In this document: piece by piece, positions 18,180-26,439 of the stretch
Position numbering within the stretch: the stretch's first letter is position 1
Layout: every line of letters starts with the position of its first letter
Assembly (NCBI RefSeq): GCF_047238265.1
Contig: NZ_JBDFMM010000001.1
Span: forward strand, 5,022,001 to 5,086,000
DNA length: 64,000 nucleotides
Direction: 5' to 3'
DNA from: Paenibacillus_F sp047238265
Lineage (GTDB): Bacteria; Bacillota; Bacilli; Paenibacillales; NBRC-103111
Notes under the pieces: generated by a model
The model's input: the letters and a program-made list of their open reading frames with translations, nothing else
The model's database searches: none
Told to the model about the DNA's origin: nothing
Position numbers and translations under genes: made by a program

Positions 18180-18422
18180 TTATTTGGATCTTGCATTTTT
18201 ATTCGGCTTTTTGCTGGTCAGGTTCTGGTTCTTCATCATGGTCTGCACTTTGTTCATCTGCTGCTTGTTCATGTTGTAGCCCATCTGTTTAGCCATTTTC
18301 TGGATCATTTCCGGGTTGTTCTGCATCGATTCGAGTTGCTTGCGGAGATAGAACACCCCGATAAAAAAGCCTCCGACCAGGCCCGCGATCAAGGTCAGAA
18401 TCGGAATGATAATTTGCCACAT
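18180..18422 (-). CDS. yneF: YneF family small membrane protein (UPF0154)
   Basis: An 80-residue protein. One N-terminal transmembrane helix with a Gly pattern (IIPILTLIAGLVGGFFIGVF) is followed by YLRKQLESMQNNPEMIQKMAKQMG-type amphipathic sequence and a very basic tail (KKPNKNARSK). Length and order match UPF0154/YneF of Bacilli, whose function is unknown. It sits alone between TetR and the HD-GYP-like gene. Confidence 0.88.
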   Translation of the reverse strand: MWQIIIPILTLIAGLVGGFFIGVFYLRKQLESMQNNPEMIQKMAKQMGYNMNKQQMNKVQTMMKNQNLTSKKPNKNARSK

Positions 18423-18500
18423 CCTGCTTTTCCCCCTGCGTTCAAAGATTGTTTTCAGACAAACCCATCATAGCATTATAAAGCCGAAAAACCAAGCATC

Positions 18501-19532
18501 TCAGGCCAACACGTGTTCGATAAAAAGCGTCGTATGTTTCGCCAGATCCATTTCCTTCACATCGTACTCTTTACCGCCGTCCTGTTTGATGATGCGGACC
18601 ACCGGACGGCCCGGCAGACCCCGGTGCTGGCCGACCACAACACCCGTTTCGCGGGTGGACAGACGTACGGAAATACCCGTCGGATAAACCGATACGGTGC
18701 GCAGGAAGTGAATCAGGACGTCCCTGTCCAGCTTCGTGCCCGCCATAGCCATCATATGCTCGATCGCCACATGGGGAAGCAGTCCCGTGTTCAGACCGCT
18801 GCCGTGAAGCAGATTGTCGTAGGTGTTGGCCGCACTGACGATCTTCGCGTACAGATGAATCTGTTCGCCGAGCAGCCGGCGCGGCTTGCCGAGCCCGTCA
18901 GGCGTTTCGTGATGCTGGAACGCGACGTGCGCGATAAGCAGGCTGTATTCCCGCTTGGCTTTGAGCAACTCGAAGCCTCTCCACGTATGATGGAGCCGGT
19001 CGTCCTTGGACTCGTCGTCCGTAATCCGGTCCAGCTTGCCCACGTCGTGAAGCAGCGCTCCGATAGCAAGCTCTTTCAACTGCTGCGCATTCAAATTCAT
19101 ATTGATTCCGATCATTGTGGAAATCATGCAGACGTTGAGCGCATGCAGGTACATGTCATTGTCTTTCGTGCGGATATCCGTCAGTTGGATCAGAACATCC
19201 TTGTTTTTTAAAATTTCATCCAGCAGCGTATCCACGTTCTTGCTCATGTGGCGGGTGTTAAAGTCTTTGCCGGACCGGATGGAGTCGAAGGTGTCCAGCA
19301 TCTGCCGGATAACAATCCGCTTCGTTTCCTCGCTGACGACTTCGGGAATCTCGATATCGTCCGTCTGCGCGTCCTGGATATAGAGCATGGACACTCCGAT
19401 ACGCCTTAGCGTATTAATCATATAAACGGTAAGCTGAACCCCCTCGGCCAGCATGACCGCCCCGGACGCCGTAAAGATCGTCTTCCCCAGATACTGTCCG
19501 GGTTCTATGGAATCAATTGGAACATATTTCAT
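18501..19532 (-). CDS. HD-GYP-like phosphohydrolase with altered GYP motif
   Basis: A 343-residue protein. Residues about 120-260 form an HD domain: YLHALNVCMIST, LLHDVGKLDRI (H162, D163), HVAFQHHETPDG (H207, H208). HD-GYP enzymes degrade cyclic di-GMP, but here the expected G-Y-P reads G-K-P (DGLGKP, about residues 212-217), so activity is uncertain. The ATG at 19532 overlaps the stop of the frameshifted ogt (ATGA) and has GGGAG upstream; a GTG three codons earlier is possible. The C-terminal about 80 residues form a small beta-rich tail (GVVVGQHRGLPGRPVVRII) seen in Bacillales relatives. Confidence 0.85.
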   Translation of the reverse strand: MKYVPIDSIEPGQYLGKTIFTASGAVMLAEGVQLTVYMINTLRRIGVSMLYIQDAQTDDIEIPEVVSEETKRIVIRQMLDTFDSIRSGKDFNTRHMSKNVDTLLDEILKNKDVLIQLTDIRTKDNDMYLHALNVCMISTMIGINMNLNAQQLKELAIGALLHDVGKLDRITDDESKDDRLHHTWRGFELLKAKREYSLLIAHVAFQHHETPDGLGKPRRLLGEQIHLYAKIVSAANTYDNLLHGSGLNTGLLPHVAIEHMMAMAGTKLDRDVLIHFLRTVSVYPTGISVRLSTRETGVVVGQHRGLPGRPVVRIIKQDGGKEYDVKEMDLAKHTTLFIEHVLA

Positions 19533-20126
19533 GCTTTCCACTCCCGATTCTTCGATGTATGCCGGACATCCGCCGGCTTCCAGCCCTCATGCTCAAGCAG
19601 GGCCGTCTTGACGGGAAGCCCGCCCCCGTATCCTACCAACTGCCCGCCCGCGCCGATAATGCGGTGGCACGGGATGACGATCGGGACCGGGTTGCGGTTG
19701 TTGGCCCCGCCGACCGCCCTGACAGCCCGAGGCGATCCGATGGCGGCGGCGATGTCTTTATAGGAAGCGGTGGCTCCGTACGGAACGGACAGCAGCGCCG
19801 TCCAGACCCGAAGCTGAAACTCCGTGCCCCGCAGATCGAATGCGAGGTCGAAGGAGCGTCGTCGTCCGCTGAAATATTGTTGGAGCTGTTCACGGATTTC
19901 CCCGAGTCCTCCGGGGTTCGGGACAATGATGCCGCCCGGAATCCAGCGGTCTCTCCGCAGTCTCCAGTCTGCGGACCGCTTCCGGCTCGCTGCCGAATTC
20001 GATCGCGCAGAGTCCCTTCGCCGTCCTCGCCAGAAGCAGAGGACCGATCGGGGAATCGAGCGTATCGGTTTCTATCCGGACAGATTCTCCTGTCGTCATG
20101 ACCGTGTTCCTGCCGTTACCGTCCAT
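19529..20126 (-). pseudogene. ogt: Methylated-DNA--protein-cysteine methyltransferase, broken by one frameshift
   Basis: A suicide DNA repair enzyme that takes methyl groups from O6-methylguanine. The first frame from ATG 20126 (site GGAGGA) gives the N-terminal domain (ETDTLDSPIGPLLLARTAKG, CAIEFGS) and stops at 19890. A different frame continues LGEIREQLQQYFSGRR, GTEFQLRVWTALLSVPYG, then the active-site IPCHRIIGAGG at about 19650-19680, and ends with TGA at 19529. The change of frame falls roughly between 19895 and 19990, and the exact base cannot be fixed. Active-site Cys and flanking blocks are intact, so this could be a recent mutation or a sequencing error. A true product would be about 198 residues. 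Confidence 0.85.
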
Positions 20127-20409
20127 TCCGCATTCCTCCGCTTCCGTTAGTCGGCTGCCGCGTCCCGGCTGCGCCGCTGAGTGCGGACGAGGCCGTTCAG
20201 GCCCCGTCTATCGCTTCGCTGCACCCGCATGTACAGCAGCTCCCACGCTGTCCGCGCTCCTCCGGGTTACTGCCCGCTTGTCCTGCGGAAGCCGTACTAG
20301 TCCCCGGCAAGAAAGCCTCATTACCGGAGGCGAAGGCGCCTCCTCCCGGCAGAAGCTCCGCCCTTATGCCGTCCTGCTGCACAGCCGGACTTTCCGGCTG
20401 CCCGCGGGG

Positions 20410-21657
20410 CTATCTCGCCGCCGGTCCCTCCCCGGCGTCGTCCGCCCGGGGCCCTCCGGCCGCTCCGGCTGCCGGGCCGCCGCCGCTCGGCGTAAGCCCG
20501 GCGAGCTTCCGCGCCGCCTGGTCCAGCTCGGCAAGCACCGCTTCGTCACGCTCGCCGCGCTGCGCCCGGAGGACGGCGTCAAGCGCTGCCTCGCCTCCGA
20601 TCTTGCCGAGCGACCAGGCCGCCGTGGCCCGCAGCTCCGGACGCGGATCGTCCTTCAGCAGAGAAGCGAGCACCGGAACGGCGGACCGGTCCTTGAAATT
20701 GCCCAGCGCCAGCACCGCATTGCGCTGAATGGGCTTGCGCCCTCTCCAGGCCGCCGAGCTTCTTCCGAAGCGCTCTTTGAATTCCCGGTTGCCCATGGTG
20801 AGCAGCGGGACCAACAGGGGCTTCACGACGTCGTGGTCCGGCTGAAGATCTTCGTGGTGCGTCCAGTTCTTGCCCTTGTTCACCGGGCAGACGATCTGGC
20901 ATGTGTCGCATCCGTACAGCCGGTTGCCGATCTTCTCCTTGAACTCGTCCGGGATCATTCCCTTCGTCTGCGTCACGAAGGAGATGCACCGGCTGGAGTT
21001 CAGCTGACCCGGCCCGACAAGCGCTCCCGTCGGGCAGGCGTCAATGCAAATCCGGCATTCCCCGCACTGGTCCATAATAGGAGTATCGGCGGGGAAAGGA
21101 AGATTTGTAAGCAATTCGCCGAGGTAAACCCAGGAACCCCATTCCGGTGTGATGACGGCGCAGTTTTTGCCGATCCAGCCGATTCCCGCCCGCTCGGCCA
21201 CGGCACGGTCCGCAAGAGCGCCGGTATCGACCATGTCCATAAACCGTACCCCGTCGACGCGTTCTTCCAGAAACGCTCCCAGCCGCTTCAGCCGGTCCCT
21301 CAGAACGAGATGGTAATCGTCGCCCCAGGCGGCCCTGGCCAGCATGCCCCGGTAAGCGCCCGCTTCCGAACGCGGAGGGTTGACCAGCTTGGAGGGATAG
21401 GCAACCGCGATGGCCACGATGGATTTGACGCCTTCGAAGCTGCGTTCGGGGTTGACGCGTTTATCGATATCCGGTTCTTCAAAGCCGGATTCGTAGCCCT
21501 TCTCGCGGTGCTGAAGAAGAATATCCTTCAAATCGTGAAAAGGCTCCGCCGAAGCGAATCCGATTTTATCGATCCCTAGCGACGGCGCCGCCTGGATGAT
21601 TTCCTGCTTCAGCAGAATCAGCTCCCTTTCGGAAGCATTCGCGAGTGTTATCCGCAT
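20410..21657 (-). CDS. queG: Epoxyqueuosine reductase with C-terminal HEAT-like repeats
   Basis: The last step of tRNA queuosine synthesis: reduces epoxyqueuosine using cobalamin and two [4Fe-4S] clusters. It is 415 residues. The general acid Asp is in MVDTGALADRA (D145). Cluster cysteines are C198, C201, C204, C208 (CGECRICIDACPTGAL) and C224, C250, C253, C257 (YGCDTCQIVCPVN). After residue about 310 come HEAT/PBS-lyase-type repeats (RNAVLALGNFKDRSAVPVLA, RATAAWSLGKIGGEAALDAV) that help bind tRNA, then a low-complexity Gly/Ala/Pro end. It needs cobalamin, which ties to the B12 theme at nrdIEF. Confidence 0.95.
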   Translation of the reverse strand: MRITLANASERELILLKQEIIQAAPSLGIDKIGFASAEPFHDLKDILLQHREKGYESGFEEPDIDKRVNPERSFEGVKSIVAIAVAYPSKLVNPPRSEAGAYRGMLARAAWGDDYHLVLRDRLKRLGAFLEERVDGVRFMDMVDTGALADRAVAERAGIGWIGKNCAVITPEWGSWVYLGELLTNLPFPADTPIMDQCGECRICIDACPTGALVGPGQLNSSRCISFVTQTKGMIPDEFKEKIGNRLYGCDTCQIVCPVNKGKNWTHHEDLQPDHDVVKPLLVPLLTMGNREFKERFGRSSAAWRGRKPIQRNAVLALGNFKDRSAVPVLASLLKDDPRPELRATAAWSLGKIGGEAALDAVLRAQRGERDEAVLAELDQAARKLAGLTPSGGGPAAGAAGGPRADDAGEGPAAR

Positions 21658-21800
21658 GTCTATCCCTCCTTCCGTATGCTCTAAGATGAACCCGCTTGTC
21701 AGCTCCGTCTGCCGCAGCGAGTTTAAAGTCTGTATTCCCGCCTCACGGGCTCTTCAAGAGTCTCTGCTCCCCAAGGTATTATTTGCAGTCGCAAAGCTTT

Positions 21801-22409
21801 CTAAAGACCTCTCAGGGCGTCTGGAGGCCATATGATCCATTCTGCCCGCCCGACCAGCGAACTAACGGCTGCGGGGCCGAAACTCCGGCTGTCGAGACTT
21901 GCTCCGTTGCGCCGGTTATCGCCCATGACGAAGCAGTAACCGGTTCCTACGGTAAACGGACCGTAATCGCCGTCCCCGATCCTTTGATCCGTATAAGGCT
22001 CCTTCAGTTCCTCCCCGTTTACGAAAACCTTGCCGTCGGTAATTTCAAGCCGGTCACCGGCCGCAGCCACGATTCTCTTGACCAGATACGGGCGTTTTAT
22101 TTCCGTGCCCGTCCCATCCGGTTCTCTCAGAACCACGACGTCTCCCCGGCTGAAACCTCCGGTCCAAGATACCGTTTTATTCACAAAAAGCCGCTGCCCT
22201 TCATGCAGGGTCGGCTCCATCGATATTCCGCGGACGGCGGAAATGTTGAATCCGTACCGCTGAATAACGGCAGCAGCCAGAATAATTACAACGAAAGTCC
22301 CGAGCCTGCTCCAGTTTCTCTTCCCGGTAATCCGCCCGCCTCCTTGCACTCCGCCCTTCTCCGGTGTGTGTATGGAAGAAGACCGCGGTTCCCGTCCGGA
22401 ATCCGTCAC
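21801..22409 (-). CDS. lepB: Type I signal peptidase
   Basis: A membrane serine-lysine protease that cuts signal peptides outside the membrane. It is 202 residues with one N-terminal anchor (about residues 36-54). The nucleophile Ser63 is in GISMEPTLHEGQ, the general base Lys111 in YLVKRIVAAAGDRLE, and the box E motif GDNRRNGASLDSRSFG is present. The start is GTG at 22409, six bases after GGAGG and directly after the ntdP stop, so the two are probably one transcript. Confidence 0.95.
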   Translation of the reverse strand: MTDSGREPRSSSIHTPEKGGVQGGGRITGKRNWSRLGTFVVIILAAAVIQRYGFNISAVRGISMEPTLHEGQRLFVNKTVSWTGGFSRGDVVVLREPDGTGTEIKRPYLVKRIVAAAGDRLEITDGKVFVNGEELKEPYTDQRIGDGDYGPFTVGTGYCFVMGDNRRNGASLDSRSFGPAAVSSLVGRAEWIIWPPDALRGL

Positions 22410-22410
22410 C

Positions 22411-22962
22411 TTAAGCCTCCGTTTCCCTGTCCTTCCACAGCTGATAGTACCGCCGGACGCTTTCGTCCCCGAACGGGGCGTCCTGTTTGCCGATCCGTTT
22501 CAGCAGAGCGTCCAGCCCCGCCTTTACTTTCGACTCGACCAGCGGAGTATACCTGTACAGCGCCTTATGCTGCTCGTACTCCTCCCGGTCCACGACATGA
22601 ACGTCGCCTCCGGCCATCCGGATCACATCCAGATCATAATCGATGTAGGTAATGACGTTGCCCGCCCGGTAAAACGGCGAGGCCACGTTGCAGTAGTAGC
22701 GCACGCCCCCTTCCTCAAGAAGAGCGACGATATTGTACCATTCCCCGGGTATAAAAAAAGAGACGCCCGGAATCCGGCTTGTCCATTCCTTCCCGTCCGC
22801 TTCCTGGATTTTCGTCTGGTTGTTGATAAACACGTACATGTTTTCTCTCTGGTGTTCGGGATGGAGCTCGTGCCGGGGCACTTTCCAGTTCTCCAGCCAC
22901 ATCCGGTGCAGGTGACCGTCGTGCTTAAAGCTCTTAATGACAAAGTGTTCGAAAGATTCCAT
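22411..22962 (-). CDS. ntdP: DUF402 nucleoside tri/diphosphatase, NtdP/YgaC-like
   Basis: A 183-residue cytosolic protein of the DUF402 family. Staphylococcal and Bacillus members hydrolyse nucleoside tri- and diphosphates with divalent metal. Family marks are FKHDGHLHRMW at the start, IPGVSFFIPGEWYNIVALL, VRYYCNVASPFYRAGN, the acidic YIDYDLDVIRM and DREEYEQHKALYRYTPL. Length equals the characterised members. Its stop is two bases before the GTG of signal peptidase I. Function is by homology. Confidence 0.85.
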   Translation of the reverse strand: MESFEHFVIKSFKHDGHLHRMWLENWKVPRHELHPEHQRENMYVFINNQTKIQEADGKEWTSRIPGVSFFIPGEWYNIVALLEEGGVRYYCNVASPFYRAGNVITYIDYDLDVIRMAGGDVHVVDREEYEQHKALYRYTPLVESKVKAGLDALLKRIGKQDAPFGDESVRRYYQLWKDRETEA

Positions 22963-23111
22963 TGAAATTGCCCCTCTATATAAACCGTCTCATCCGGCGA
23001 ATGCTGCTTATGCTCATAAATTCATTGTTGTTGTTCGTCCGTTGAAATTCAATAGGTTAAAAACGGTTGAAACGGAATAGCCGGTTCCGCGTAGAAAAAC
23101 TAAACGCAGCG

Positions 23112-23135
23112 ACTAAAAAAGCTCCCTACGGAGCC
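23112..23135 (-). terminator. Probable terminator between GNAT gene and ntdP
   Basis: The minus strand shows gctcc gta g ggagc followed by six T. Confidence 0.65.
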
Positions 23136-23168
23136 CGTTCTTCCATGCAAAAAAGAAGTGGTTACAAT

Positions 23169-23219
23169 AAAGGCATACCTTCCTCCCGGGAGCGGAGCCT
23201 GTCCGCCAGCGACAAAAAG
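23169..23219. repeat. Inverted repeat aaggcata / tatgcctt around a GC-rich core
   Basis: Eight-base arms about 33 bases apart enclose a core that can itself pair (cctcccgggagc). It lies in the GNAT-ntdP gap, upstream of a terminator on the minus strand. It could be a 3' UTR structure or the leader of a small RNA. No known riboswitch class was recognised. Confidence 0.5.
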
Positions 23220-23248
23220 ATATGCCTTCATTATACTATAATTGACCC

Positions 23249-23680
23249 CTACATGCTTGCTTTCTTTACAATGCTGAGCCGGTTTGCCGTTCTCGTAAAA
23301 TCGGAGTGATTGTATCCCGCCGACTCGTAAACAGGCAGCACCATTTCATTGTGATGATCGACTGTGACAAGAATGCGTTTAACCTTACGCTGCATAAAAC
23401 GCTGCTTCATTCCTTCAATCAAAGCCTTGCCGATTCCCTTGCGGCGATGCCCGGGTGCAACTGCCAGACGGTAATAGTATCCTTTGTTGTCATCGATGGT
23501 TCCGATAACCATACCGACCAGCTCATCCTGCTCTTCCGCAACCAACACTAATTCGCCGTCCCACGACAGCTGCTTGGCAAACGCCTGCATCGTTTCCTTG
23601 TAACAAGGATCGCTGAGCGCTTCCTGAAGCAGATCGGAGATCAGGCTGTAATCAGACAATCGAAAAGAACGAACACGCAT
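23249..23680 (-). CDS. GNAT-family N-acetyltransferase
   Basis: An acetyl-CoA-dependent acetyltransferase of 143 residues. It opens MRVRSFRLSDYSLISDLL. Strand beta4 and the pyrophosphate loop are YYYRLAVAPGHRRKGIGKAL (R/Q-x-x-G-x-G/A). The C-terminal part VTVDHHNEMVLPVYESAGYN is the usual GNAT alpha4 region. The start at 23680 with GGGAG upstream is chosen; a longer frame to 23770 adds an unconserved stretch. The substrate is unknown; it resembles RimI-like or small-molecule GNATs. Confidence 0.85.
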   Translation of the reverse strand: MRVRSFRLSDYSLISDLLQEALSDPCYKETMQAFAKQLSWDGELVLVAEEQDELVGMVIGTIDDNKGYYYRLAVAPGHRRKGIGKALIEGMKQRFMQRKVKRILVTVDHHNEMVLPVYESAGYNHSDFTRTANRLSIVKKASM

Positions 23681-24076
23681 GAGGTCCACTCCCACAATAT
23701 CAATTTTTCGGTGTAAAAATAATTTTACGACAAAAAACGCCGAAAATCCTCCCTTTTTTTCAAAAAACACCGCCTTTTCTTAATAAATCTCTTGAAAGCG
23801 CTTAATAGGAAGCGTTTACATGTGTTTTTGTGCTTTTTTTCGCCTAAAAAGTCCTTCTTCTTCCAGCAGTTTCATAGGCCTCATCTTGAGGGGGATCATA
23901 TTAGGCGCCTGCTTCTTCCTTTTATCCGGAAGCAGTTTCCGAAAAATAGCTGCCGCTTGCGCATAAAAAAACCGCCGGGTTCTCCCGGCGGTCCATTCGC
24001 TTCTTTCCATCAGCGGAGTTGTCTGTTCGATTATCATTCGTTCTTTTTTGCCGGCAATTATTAGGGGCACACAAAG
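23681..24076. other. Region between sugar operon and GNAT gene
   Basis: It contains the sugar-operon terminator (23965-23992) and, at 23792-23820, two related elements gaaagcgcttaata and gaagcgtttaca that resemble halves of CcpA sites. An 84-codon minus-strand ORF spans the terminator and is not credible. Confidence 0.5.
23964..23993 (-). terminator. Terminator of the sugar ABC / GH4 operon
   Basis: A perfect nine-base stem accgccggg / cccggcggt with a four-base loop, followed on the minus strand by seven T. Confidence 0.92.
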
Positions 24077-25399
24077 TTAAACGTTCGAATGTTCGGCGGG
24101 GGGAAAGAAATTGGGCAGATACGCGCGGTTCTGCTCCAGCATTTCATCCAGCATTTTTTCGGCCGTATTGACCGATGAAATGAGCGGGTGGTGGGCAAGC
24201 GCCTGGAGGGCGATGCTTCTGTCTCCCGTAACGGCCGCCTCGATCGCGAGGATTTCGTACGTTTTCACGGCATGGATCAAGCCTTTGACAGCCTCCGGCA
24301 CGCGGGTTACCCCAACCGGAATCGGTCCCTGACGGGTCACCACACAGTTCACCTCGATGCTGGATTCGTTCGGAAGGAAGTCCAGTATGCCGTCGTTGCG
24401 CACATTTAGGGTCTGAATATCCCTTGTGTCGTTATAAAGGGAGCACATCAGGTTAACCGCGGCTTCGGAATAATAAGCACCGCCGCGCTTTTCCAACTGC
24501 TTCGGCTTCTCGGCCAGATCCGGGTCCTTGTAGAGCTCGAAAAGCTCGTCTTCGACCCGCTTCACGACCTCGGCGCGCGTGCCGTCTTTCTTCGACGCCT
24601 CGATTTGTTCTTCCAGCATTTCATCCTTCAGGTAGAAATACTTGAGATAGTAGGAAGGAACCGCGCCCAGACCGCGGATAAAGCTTACGTTCCATTCCAT
24701 CTGAGGCACGTTTTTCGCGGAATATCCGCTGCCGCTGCCGACGAGCTCCTCCAGCTTCGATTCCCCGTTCACGGTAATCTGTGTGATCCAGTGAAGGTGA
24801 TTGAGACCGACGAACTCGGTATAAATGCTCGACACCGGAACGTCGTATTCTTTCATCAGCCATTTGTGCATGCCGATCGGAGCGTTGCAGAGGCCGATCG
24901 ATTTGATGGAGCTGTGCTTGGAGATTGCCTCCGTCACCATGCCGGCCGGGTTCGTAAAGTTGAGCAGCCACGCGTCGGGGCACAATTCTTCCATGTCGCG
25001 GCAGATGTCGAGCAGAACCGGTATCGTCCGGAACGCCTTCATCATGCCTCCCGGTCCGGTCGTTTCCTGGCCGATGACGCCGTATTTCAGCGGGATGGAC
25101 TCATCCCAGGCGCGGGCTTCGAGCATGCCGACACGCATTTGCGTGGAGACGAAGTCTGCGCCCGGCAGAGCTTCCCGGCGGTCCAGCGTCAGATGAACCT
25201 GGATCGGCAGGCCGGATTTCTCGACCATGCGCTTCGCCAGGCTGCCGACGATGTTCAGCTTCCATTCGCCCTGCGGGATATCGACGAGCCAAATTTCACG
25301 AATCGGCAGCTTGTCGTAATTCAGAATAAATCCTTCCACGATTTCCGGTGTATAAGAGGAACCCCCACCGATGACGACGATTTTCAAGCTTTTGTCCAT
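24077..25399 (-). CDS. Glycoside hydrolase family 4 (6-phospho-beta-glucosidase type)
   Basis: An NAD- and metal-dependent glycosidase of 440 residues, last gene of the sugar operon. The N-terminal Rossmann motif is VVIGGGSSYTPEIVEGF. GH4 marks are QMRVGMLEARAWDE, GQETTGPGGMMKAFR, LNFTNPAGMVTEA, the metal Cys/His in SIGLCNAPIGMHKW, and EFVGLNHLHWI. GH4 enzymes usually act on 6-phospho-sugars, yet the transporter here is an ABC type and not a PTS, so the upstream kinase may make the phosphate, or this member may act on free sugar. The start at 25399 has GGGGAG eight bases before; an in-frame GTG lies three codons up. Confidence 0.9.
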   Translation of the reverse strand: MDKSLKIVVIGGGSSYTPEIVEGFILNYDKLPIREIWLVDIPQGEWKLNIVGSLAKRMVEKSGLPIQVHLTLDRREALPGADFVSTQMRVGMLEARAWDESIPLKYGVIGQETTGPGGMMKAFRTIPVLLDICRDMEELCPDAWLLNFTNPAGMVTEAISKHSSIKSIGLCNAPIGMHKWLMKEYDVPVSSIYTEFVGLNHLHWITQITVNGESKLEELVGSGSGYSAKNVPQMEWNVSFIRGLGAVPSYYLKYFYLKDEMLEEQIEASKKDGTRAEVVKRVEDELFELYKDPDLAEKPKQLEKRGGAYYSEAAVNLMCSLYNDTRDIQTLNVRNDGILDFLPNESSIEVNCVVTRQGPIPVGVTRVPEAVKGLIHAVKTYEILAIEAAVTGDRSIALQALAHHPLISSVNTAEKMLDEMLEQNRAYLPNFFPPAEHSNV

Positions 25400-25422
25400 C
25401 TCTCTCACTCCCCGATTTTGGT

Positions 25423-26385
25423 TTACATCTTTAACTGTTTCAGTTTCCCGCTGACTTCCTCGCTGACCGTCAGACCGCCGCGTTCCATCGCAAGCAGGAC
25501 GGAACCCACTACCGGCTCGGCGTCCAGCCGGCGGATCGTGCTTGCCGGAGCCGCTTTCTTCGCCGCGTCTACGATGTATTTCTCGATGTAGTCGCCGTTT
25601 CCGCGCATCAGCACACTGCCGGCGAGCACGACGTCGAACTCTTCTCCGGCCATGCCGAGCTTGTTCACGATCGCTTTGACCGAGAGGCCGATTTCCTCGC
25701 CCTGCTCCTTCAAAATATCGCGGGCTACCCCATCCCCCTGACCGGCGGCCGTGAAGAGCAGCTTGGCGAGTTCCAGCGGAACGGACTTGTTATGGTCGAG
25801 AAAATCGTGGAACATGTCCCCGACCGTCTCGTAACCGAGCTGCTCCAGCACAAGTCCCGTCAGCAGGGTCTGCTCTCCCCGTCCGTCCCAGGCGCGGACG
25901 ACCGAGCGGAACGCTTCGACGGCAAGGCCGCCCCCGCCGCCGAAGTCGCCGTACATGTAGGTGAAGCCGCCGCACTGGTAGGCTTCGCCCTGCCGGTTCA
26001 TGCCCGAGCAGTTCACGCCGGTGCCGCAGATGGCGACGACGCCGTAAGGCTTCGTCGTGCCCGCCCTCATGGCGACGATCGTATCGCAGGCGAGATCCCA
26101 GTTCGCGAAGCCGATCGGCTCCAGGAGCTTCCGCAGAATGCGGAAGTCGATCTCGCGGTCCGCCCCCGCCAGACCGAAGTAAGCGAATGCGATATCCGCT
26201 TTCGTCAGGCCCGCCTCGCGGAGCGCCTCGTCCACGGCGGCGCCGATGCTTGCGGCCGCCCGGTCGTGATGAATTTGATGATTCCCCATGCCGCTTCTGC
26301 CGGTGCCGACCACCCGGCCGGTTTCATCGGCGATAACCGCGTAGGTTTTGCTGCCTCCCGCATCCATACCCAAATAATAGTTCAC
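25423..26385 (-). CDS. BadF/N-acetylglucosamine-kinase family ATPase
   Basis: An ASKHA-fold sugar kinase of 320 residues. The phosphate 1 motif is YYLGMDAGGSKTYAVIAD, phosphate 2 is VVAICGTGVNCSG followed by YMYGDFGGGGGLA, and the adenosine part is VVLAGSVLMRGN. The family includes GlcNAc and glucosamine kinases. Next to GH4 and a sugar ABC system it likely phosphorylates the sugar released after uptake; amino sugar is the best guess. The start is GTG at 26385 with GGAG nearby. It is 55 bases after the LacI gene. Confidence 0.85.
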   Translation of the reverse strand: MNYYLGMDAGGSKTYAVIADETGRVVGTGRSGMGNHQIHHDRAAASIGAAVDEALREAGLTKADIAFAYFGLAGADREIDFRILRKLLEPIGFANWDLACDTIVAMRAGTTKPYGVVAICGTGVNCSGMNRQGEAYQCGGFTYMYGDFGGGGGLAVEAFRSVVRAWDGRGEQTLLTGLVLEQLGYETVGDMFHDFLDHNKSVPLELAKLLFTAAGQGDGVARDILKEQGEEIGLSVKAIVNKLGMAGEEFDVVLAGSVLMRGNGDYIEKYIVDAAKKAAPASTIRRLDAEPVVGSVLLAMERGGLTVSEEVSGKLKQLKM

Positions 26386-26439
26386 AGTTCTCCATCTCCC
26401 GTATCAAGCGATTGTTCTTCTATTTCACAGCTCCTGTTT

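Noticed and set aside
23816..24070. 84-codon ORF after the GH4 gene
   Set aside because: It contains the operon's strong terminator within it and has no ribosome site.
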